Assembly: GCF_003046585.1 (NCBI RefSeq)
Contig: NZ_QAAE01000002.1
Coordinates: 124,001-188,000, forward strand
Direction: 5' to 3'
DNA length: 64,000 nucleotides
Origin: Nitrosomonas aestuarii
GTDB taxonomy: Bacteria; Pseudomonadota; Gammaproteobacteria; Burkholderiales; Nitrosomonadaceae
The translations under genes and the position numbers were made by a program. Below the pieces are notes generated by a model, which saw only the letters and a list, made by a program, of their open reading frames with translations, did not search any database and was not told the DNA's origin. Below are positions 58,083 through 64,000 of the stretch, one piece after another (position 1 is the first letter of the stretch; each line of letters starts with the position of its first letter).

Positions 58083-59093
58083 TCAATATGAAACCGGCGA
58101 TTCGCCTCCCGGAAAAACATCAACTCGCGCAGTGCCGTCGTTACTGATGACGCCGCGATACATGCCGCTGGTGTTAAAGCGCATTGCATAATCGCCTTGT
58201 GTGTTCAGTACGATCAAGCCGCCATCACCACCAATGGCCGCTATTTCCGCCAGTGTATTATCCGCCGCCTCAGCTATCGATTTGTTTTGTAGCCGTACTT
58301 GCGCAGCTGTATTGAAAGCCGCAGCAGAACGGATAAACATTTCCCCGGTGCCGGTCGCTGATACTGCCACCGATCGATTATCGGCGTAGGTTCCAGCACC
58401 GATCAACGGCGTATCGCCAACGCGGCCAAATCGTTTGTTAGTCAATCCACCCGTCGATGTACCGGCGGCGAGATTGCCGTAGCAATCCAGCGCGACAGCA
58501 CCGACGGTACCATGTTTCTCATTATCATCAGACAGGGGGTCAGGATCAAGCGAATCAGATTCAATGTCGTGATCCAGTGCAATATATTCTTTAGCGACGG
58601 CTTTTTGCAATTGATTCCAGCGATGCCGGGTAAAAAAATAAGATGAATCAACGATCGCCAGGCCCTGTTCAGCCGCAAATGCTTCCGCACCCTGACCGAT
58701 CAGCATCACATGCGGACTTTTTGTCATCACCGCGTGCGCTGCACGAATCGGGTTACGAATTGTGGTAACCCCGGCCACTGATCCCGCCATCCGTGCAGCA
58801 CCGTCCATAATCGATGCATCCAGCTCATTGCGCGCCTCATGACTGAATACGGCACCTTTGCCTGCATTGAACAAAGGTGAATCTTCCATTTCCACAATCG
58901 CGGCAATAACGGCATCAATACTGCTGCCTCCTGCTGCAAGTACGGCGTGGCCTACATTAAGCGATTGCGTCAGCACCTGCATAAAAGCCTGTTCACGTTC
59001 CGGCGTTAATTTGTCGCGTTTGATTAAACCCGCGCCCCCGTGAATTACCAGTCGGATCGGCATTTCTTCTATTGTCTCTGTATTAATTTGCAA
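58083..59093 (-). CDS. Isoaspartyl peptidase/L-asparaginase (N-terminal nucleophile hydrolase)
   Basis: 336 residues, autocleaving plant-type asparaginase family. The catalytic nucleophile is the Thr in HGTVGAVALD near residue 197, which becomes the new N-terminus after self-cleavage. GTSTGGLTNKRFGRVGD and IHGGAG at the start are conserved. The enzyme hydrolyses isoaspartyl dipeptides and asparagine in the cytoplasm. Its stop lies six bases after the end of the GST-like gene on the other strand (convergent). Confidence 0.93.
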   Translation of the reverse strand: MQINTETIEEMPIRLVIHGGAGLIKRDKLTPEREQAFMQVLTQSLNVGHAVLAAGGSSIDAVIAAIVEMEDSPLFNAGKGAVFSHEARNELDASIMDGAARMAGSVAGVTTIRNPIRAAHAVMTKSPHVMLIGQGAEAFAAEQGLAIVDSSYFFTRHRWNQLQKAVAKEYIALDHDIESDSLDPDPLSDDNEKHGTVGAVALDCYGNLAAGTSTGGLTNKRFGRVGDTPLIGAGTYADNRSVAVSATGTGEMFIRSAAAFNTAAQVRLQNKSIAEAADNTLAEIAAIGGDGGLIVLNTQGDYAMRFNTSGMYRGVISNDGTARVDVFPGGESPVSY

Positions 59094-59111
59094 ACTGAGG
59101 ATTGCCTTTGG

Positions 59112-62100
59112 TTATTGCATTGTTTGTCCATTCACCTGACCTGCAGTTATCGACCTTGAAACAATGGAAATCTGGTCAGGCAGGCTTCTGATATGAATAT
59201 CCTGATGCGGGAAGGCAATTTCGATCTTCGATTCACGAAAACGCCGGTCGATTTCCATCAACAAATCATGGCGCGTTTCCAGTAGCAAATCAGGTTCAGG
59301 AATGAAAACCCTGAGTTCAAAATTTAACGAACTTTCACCAAAAGCAACAAAACGTGCGCTTGATTCAGGTTCTTTGAGCACATTGGGATGATCCTGCGCA
59401 ATTGACAGCAGGATATCATTTGCGAGCTTTGTGTCAGAACCATACGCAATACCAACGGGAATGAGAATACGCAAAATGGAATCGGATAGCGACCAGTTAA
59501 TCACCTGACCGGTGACAAATTCCTTATTCGGAATGATGAGTTCTTTCCTGTCCCAATCGATAATTGTTGTTGCGCGCATCTGGATACGCGAAACTTTACC
59601 GCTGATATTACCCAGCGTGACAACATCACCTACACGCACCGGACGCTCAAACAATATAATCAACCCGGATACAAAATTGGCAAAAATTTCCTGCAACCCG
59701 AAGCCCAGGCCCACCGTCACCGCCGCAGCAAGCCACTGCACCTTTGACCAACCGATACCGAGAGCGCTGAATGTCATAGCAAAACCAAATATAATGATGA
59801 AGTAGCGCGCAATGGAAGCAATTGCATAGCGCCCGCTCGGGGTAAAAGGCAAGCGCTGTAAAATAACGATTTCGAGCAAACCGGGAATGTTATTGCTGAT
59901 GAAAAAAGTCATCATGAAAATGACAATTGCCAATAACAGACTCGCCAAAGTGATCGGCACCATACTTTGTGTCTCGCTGCCACCGTCAGTACTGGTCACT
60001 TCAGTGTTCCATAATACCACTTCGTTGAGCATGTTGAATGCCGGTAAAACCTGCGCCCAAATCAACGCGAGGCCAATAACGATGGTAAACCAGTAAGCAG
60101 TGTTTAAGAGCTTCATGGTTTGCGTGCTAATGATCTCAACATTCAGTTCATCTTCTTCGACATGGATTTGTTCACCCGTATCTGCAGTTTTGATCTTATC
60201 GTCTTCCTGCACTTGTTCGGCCTGCGCGGCAAGCTTCTTACGCCATTGTTCGATCGCCAGTTTTCGCTGTACAATATTTAGCCAGCGGATTAACAACCCC
60301 CTGGCAACAATGACTGCAAAAATCAACAAAATTGAATTAATGATATGAAGCGACAACTGTCCAGCGGTATACATATAGCCGCCAGCTGCTGTAATGGCCA
60401 GCCCTGCCGGTGTTATCAACAAAACCATAAACCATAACCCGGTCAAACGGCTGATCCAGCCTTCACTATTTTTTTCCAGATAATTTTTCAGCAGCCCGCT
60501 TGCGGGGTGCATCAAACGGTAAATCAGTAACGTTGTTGCCACCATTAAAATGAAAAAAACCAGACGTCCGAGTGAATCATGATGTGCTTCTGTCGGCTGC
60601 TCCAGCGTAACCACAAAAACAAAAATCAGCGGAAGCATTACAGATAAATACCAGGCAAGCTGTTGCCTGATCAGCTGCATGTTTTCTATTTTCCAGCGAA
60701 AATGCAATTCACCAAGGCCTTCTTTACGGCAAATATGGCGTAATACCAAACCCGAAAATAGCAAATAAGCTAACGCGGCAAGTCCGCATCCGATCGCAAG
60801 TGTAAAAGTTGAGTTGCTTTCCATCTGCTGAATACGCCAGGCAATAAGATAGATAAATAGCGGCCAGGCAAGCGCCATTAACAACGTCACTACCACTGCC
60901 CACAGTGTGTCAACAAATTGCGCTTTACTCAGTTTGGTCACATAGCGCCCAAACTCCGATAGTTTTTTTCTTAAATAAAACCGCATGCTCAGCAGTAATG
61001 CAACGAGGAATAACAGCGGCATGATTCTCAATAAATTGTCATGAAAGTCATTTCCCAAGAGCGTAAAGGTTTGTATCCATGACGCCGGGTTCAAGAGCCA
61101 CGCCGTAGCTTCACCCAGACGCTGAATATCACCCAGTTCAATAACAGGCGCGCTTTGAATCCAAAGGATACGGGTATCGATGAATTGCTTGTAATCCTTG
61201 ATCAAAGCAACAAACTTAAGCTCTCGTTCGAGCAAAGGATATAGTTTGTTTTCGAAATAAACATCATACGCATTGATCAATTCATCAAGATAATCTTCCT
61301 TTTGCCTGTCCAGTGCCCGATACACGGCTACCTGCAATTGATCGTGTGCATCTCCGGTTAATTCAATTTTGGCGTCTGCCATAAGTCGCAGAGCTTGCTG
61401 GTTTAAATCAACCAGCTCAAGCAATCGATCCTCAAGCTCAATACGTCTTAACTGCACACGATTGATTTCAAGATTGCGCATCTCAATTTTCTTTTCGTGC
61501 ATACTAATATCGGGCAATTGTTTGCGATCGTTTCGTAACTTCAATCCAATGGCATTCGTCAAACCTGTCTGAGCGATTTTTTCCCTGATCCGGTTATAAG
61601 TATGCTCTGTGGTAGTAAGTGCACGACCCAGCCGTTTCTTTTCTTTGCTTATTAGCGCACCATCTTCGGTAATTTTTTCCAATTCGACCGCAAGCAGTTT
61701 ATTTTCATCGATGATGGCCTTTACCAGCGGGTGAGCGGAATCAGCTGCAAGGCTTGCTGTATCCGCTACCTGTTTTGCGCGAGCGGCCGCTTCGGTTCGC
61801 AGTTGATTGATAATTTGCTCAAAAAAATTATAGTTGCGCTCAGCGATCAAAACATTGCGTTCTGCAGCATGTCGCTGTGCACGCAAAAGTTCCCGATGCT
61901 GGTTGTAGCTGCGGTCTTCGAGTTCCAGTTTCTTAAGTAACTGTGTCAAATAGTCAAGCTCTGCACTCTGTGCGATTTGCTGCGCTTCAATAGGGTTTTG
62001 GCTCGCGGTACCGGGAACTGCAGCTGTTGTCTGTTTAAGTTCCTCAATACGTTTGTGCGTCATTGAGAGCTCTTCCTGGATTTTAGGCTGCCGTTCTGCC

Positions 62101-62639
62101 CGCCGGGTAATCTCCGCTTCAATTTCAGCCCGCTCTTTTTGCGCTTTTTCTAATGTTTTTCTGATGGCATCAAACTGTATTTCAAGCTTTTCCAGCGGTT
62201 GTTTCAAATCAATATCTTTAATTTTTAATTCGTCTCGCTGCAGCGGTGCATCTAATTTCCGTTCCAGCGCCTTTAGCTGTTGTGGCGCATTTTTGGAAGA
62301 TTCAACGTAATGGACGGTTTGGTCAACGGATTCAATATTTTTATGCAAAAAATCATGCGCCTTGATCAACGACGATAATTCAGATTGTTGCTGAGGGTTC
62401 AGCGATTCAATTTTTTTTAATGTAGCAATGCGCTCTTCAACATCCCTGAGCATTAAACTGACCTTGCTTCGTTTTTCCTTTAGAGTCGTTTCGATCTCCA
62501 CGTATGAACTTTGCTTATCGGCTGCCAATACGGGATAATTGAAAGATATGAAAATCAGACACAAAACACCCAAACAATAAAATATCCAACTTGCAAATCC
62601 TTTGTCATAGCAAAGAAAAAATTCTAATTTCGACTTCAA
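59112..62639 (-). CDS. Large MscS-family mechanosensitive channel (MscK/KefA-like)
   Basis: 1175 residues. A signal peptide (residue 18-40) precedes a long periplasmic coiled-coil domain (about 45-470), typical of the MscS_porin domain. About eleven membrane helices follow (about 510-930). The C-terminal MscS core has the pore helix VTVGLGFGLQEIFANFVSGLIILFERP near 985-1010 and the beta domain VTLGNISGKVSRIQMRATTI near 1018. The large size and the order of domains match MscK/KefA or YjeP channels, which release solutes on osmotic downshock. Regulation by potassium is not shown by the sequence. Confidence 0.92.
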   Translation of the reverse strand: MKSKLEFFLCYDKGFASWIFYCLGVLCLIFISFNYPVLAADKQSSYVEIETTLKEKRSKVSLMLRDVEERIATLKKIESLNPQQQSELSSLIKAHDFLHKNIESVDQTVHYVESSKNAPQQLKALERKLDAPLQRDELKIKDIDLKQPLEKLEIQFDAIRKTLEKAQKERAEIEAEITRRAERQPKIQEELSMTHKRIEELKQTTAAVPGTASQNPIEAQQIAQSAELDYLTQLLKKLELEDRSYNQHRELLRAQRHAAERNVLIAERNYNFFEQIINQLRTEAAARAKQVADTASLAADSAHPLVKAIIDENKLLAVELEKITEDGALISKEKKRLGRALTTTEHTYNRIREKIAQTGLTNAIGLKLRNDRKQLPDISMHEKKIEMRNLEINRVQLRRIELEDRLLELVDLNQQALRLMADAKIELTGDAHDQLQVAVYRALDRQKEDYLDELINAYDVYFENKLYPLLERELKFVALIKDYKQFIDTRILWIQSAPVIELGDIQRLGEATAWLLNPASWIQTFTLLGNDFHDNLLRIMPLLFLVALLLSMRFYLRKKLSEFGRYVTKLSKAQFVDTLWAVVVTLLMALAWPLFIYLIAWRIQQMESNSTFTLAIGCGLAALAYLLFSGLVLRHICRKEGLGELHFRWKIENMQLIRQQLAWYLSVMLPLIFVFVVTLEQPTEAHHDSLGRLVFFILMVATTLLIYRLMHPASGLLKNYLEKNSEGWISRLTGLWFMVLLITPAGLAITAAGGYMYTAGQLSLHIINSILLIFAVIVARGLLIRWLNIVQRKLAIEQWRKKLAAQAEQVQEDDKIKTADTGEQIHVEEDELNVEIISTQTMKLLNTAYWFTIVIGLALIWAQVLPAFNMLNEVVLWNTEVTSTDGGSETQSMVPITLASLLLAIVIFMMTFFISNNIPGLLEIVILQRLPFTPSGRYAIASIARYFIIIFGFAMTFSALGIGWSKVQWLAAAVTVGLGFGLQEIFANFVSGLIILFERPVRVGDVVTLGNISGKVSRIQMRATTIIDWDRKELIIPNKEFVTGQVINWSLSDSILRILIPVGIAYGSDTKLANDILLSIAQDHPNVLKEPESSARFVAFGESSLNFELRVFIPEPDLLLETRHDLLMEIDRRFRESKIEIAFPHQDIHIRSLPDQISIVSRSITAGQVNGQTMQ

Positions 62640-62732
62640 AACAACACCCTAATTATTTTCATAAATAAATTACAGACAATCATTTTCTGTATTTCTGAAT
62701 AGGAATTAATTTCATTTGGAATAAGCTAATGC

Positions 62733-64000
62733 TTATCTATTTTTCAGGTAAACTGTGACGCACGCGCCCGTAGGAATATTTTGTTCAATAGACAAATCGC
62801 CACCATAGACTTGTATGATATCGCGTACAATCGCCAACCCAATACCATGTCCGGGAATGGATTGATCGGCACGCACGCCACGTTCAAGTATGCTTGCAAT
62901 CTCATGCTGCTGAATACCCGGCCCATCATCTTTAATCTGAATAATGACATGCTCTTGATCCTGCTGCGCGGAGAGGATAATCTGCTGCTTGGACCACTTA
63001 AAAGCATTGTCGATGAGGTTACCGAGTAATTCCATTAAATCGCCTTCGTCAATGCGCAGGCTGATGTCTTTATCAAGCGCCATTGATATTTCTGGATGTT
63101 TGTCGTGATAAGCCTTTCGAACTGTTTTTACGATACGATCAACAACCGAATGCAACATGATATGACGCATTCCCGGCGAACTGCCAGCTGTTGCTGCACG
63201 GCGTAACTGATATTGAATGATGTTATCCATCCGCTCTATTTGCTCTCGTACAGTTCTCTCCTTATCCTTCTGATTGTTTTGTACGGTTGCTGCACCTTGA
63301 AGAATAGCTAAAGGTGTTTTCAAGCTATGCGCAAGATCAGCTAGTGCATTACGGTAGCGTTTTTGCTGTTTGCGTTCATGATTAATAAGTGAATTGATAC
63401 TATCGGTCAACAATTTGAGTTCACTCGGATAGATCCCGTCCACATTTTCCTGCTTACCGGATTCAATCGCCGACAGTTCAATCGAAACCCGCCGCATGGG
63501 CTGAAGCCCCCAGCGCAATACCAGCATTTGCGTAATCAGGAGTAATACGGCCATCACACTCAACCAGCCCCAGAGATCTTCGCGGTAACGTTCTATTTGC
63601 GCATCAAATAGCACCGTATCTGTAATCACATTAAAAGTTAACGGGTAACTTCCTGCCTCAGTTGTCCATGCGACACCATAACGATAAATAAAATAAGATT
63701 TGTCATTAAGCGTGATGTCACTGAAATCTTTTACACCCCGGTTTAACAGTGGGAGTTCGGGCAATTTTTTGTTTAATGCAGATGTCGACTGCCACGCGAT
63801 TGTTTTTTTATGGTCAATAATAAATGCATAGGTACTCGCATTGGGTCTGCTGAATTCTGTATCGAGCAAATTGGTAGGCATCTCCAGATTACCATCATCA
63901 TCCACCTCGGCATCACCCATTAACATGAGAAGCCTTGCCAACATGCGATCCTGTACACCTAACCTTGCACTGTCATAAAATGCCCGATCCAGTGCCAGGG
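62733..64000 (-). CDS. PhoQ-like sensor histidine kinase (N-terminus outside window)
   Basis: Open to the window edge, so the 5' end of the gene lies outside. Visible from the edge: the end of the sensor domain, a transmembrane segment (about 140-160 from the visible start), and a HAMP-like linker. The H-box DLAHSLKTPLA holds the phospho-accepting His, followed by N box NLIDNAFKWS, G1 DDGPGI and G2 GHGIGLAIV. The H-box and periplasmic style are those of PhoQ-type kinases. The partner response regulator is expected upstream of the gene, just outside the window. Confidence 0.88.
   Translation of the reverse strand, partial: LALDRAFYDSARLGVQDRMLARLLMLMGDAEVDDDGNLEMPTNLLDTEFSRPNASTYAFIIDHKKTIAWQSTSALNKKLPELPLLNRGVKDFSDITLNDKSYFIYRYGVAWTTEAGSYPLTFNVITDTVLFDAQIERYREDLWGWLSVMAVLLLITQMLVLRWGLQPMRRVSIELSAIESGKQENVDGIYPSELKLLTDSINSLINHERKQQKRYRNALADLAHSLKTPLAILQGAATVQNNQKDKERTVREQIERMDNIIQYQLRRAATAGSSPGMRHIMLHSVVDRIVKTVRKAYHDKHPEISMALDKDISLRIDEGDLMELLGNLIDNAFKWSKQQIILSAQQDQEHVIIQIKDDGPGIQQHEIASILERGVRADQSIPGHGIGLAIVRDIIQVYGGDLSIEQNIPTGACVTVYLKNR

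Overview
The window is a chromosomal segment of a Gram-negative betaproteobacterium, most likely an ammonia oxidiser of the Nitrosomonas type. This is inferred from gene content and order, not from a database search. The signs are a minCDE operon, the lolB-ispE-tRNA-Gln-prs-rplY-pth-ychF run, a chromosomal mnmG-rsmG-parA-parB locus with a parS site, small DUF3460 and Trm112 proteins, a malate thiokinase/malyl-CoA lyase set, and a moderate G+C content with AT-rich, repeat-bearing spacers. No phage, plasmid or CRISPR array was seen.

Layout. 1-8 kb: the C-terminal half of an SLC13-type permease with RCK domains, a large membrane protein with a glycine-zipper tail, a methyltransferase, an AbgT-family transporter and a membrane-anchored protein with a YfiM-like motif. 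8.4-15.8 kb: housekeeping block (minCDE, lolB, ispE, tRNA-Gln, prs, rplY, pth, ychF). 15.8-20.9 kb: a gene-poor, decayed stretch with an IS256-type transposase remnant, a c-type cytochrome, small secreted proteins and lipoproteins, two copies of a short inverted-repeat element and a PAS-GAF-GGDEF protein. 21-28 kb: formate-tetrahydrofolate ligase, a nuclease, an Slp lipoprotein and a quinone oxidoreductase/threonine dehydrogenase/KBL operon. 28.4-33.5 kb: a tightly coupled five-gene cluster (Fn3-like membrane protein, sodium:solute symporter, 40-residue membrane peptide, diverged aspartate-carbamoyltransferase homologue, asparagine-synthetase-like amidotransferase). This is the best candidate for an undescribed system. 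33.7-39.4 kb: TPR protein, TetR regulator, flavin reductase, small lipoprotein, two more short-element copies and a histidine phosphatase. 39.4-43.9 kb: malate-CoA ligase (mtkB, mtkA), malyl-CoA lyase (mcl) and an ADP-ribosylglycohydrolase/J1-crystallin-like protein. 43.9-50.6 kb: Trm112, parB, parA, rsmG, mnmG, parS, DUF3460, a spermidine-synthase-like protein and a pseudouridine synthase. 50.6-64 kb: rhodanese, uppP, thiC with a TPP riboswitch, a Pcm-like methyltransferase, a TolC-type protein, rnpB, a GST-like protein, isoaspartyl peptidase, a very large MscS-family channel and the C-terminal part of a PhoQ-like sensor kinase.

How the genes fit together. Several enzymes meet at glycine, glyoxylate and one-carbon metabolism. 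Malate thiokinase and malyl-CoA lyase split malate into acetyl-CoA and glyoxylate. Threonine dehydrogenase and KBL split threonine into glycine and acetyl-CoA. Formate-tetrahydrofolate ligase feeds formate into the folate pool. Together they resemble parts of the serine cycle. The parS site beside mnmG-rsmG-parAB suggests the replication origin is close. The four dispersed copies of a CAGGCTGT-ended element lie in or beside the non-coding spacers, and one copy supplies the last codons and stop of a histidine phosphatase gene.
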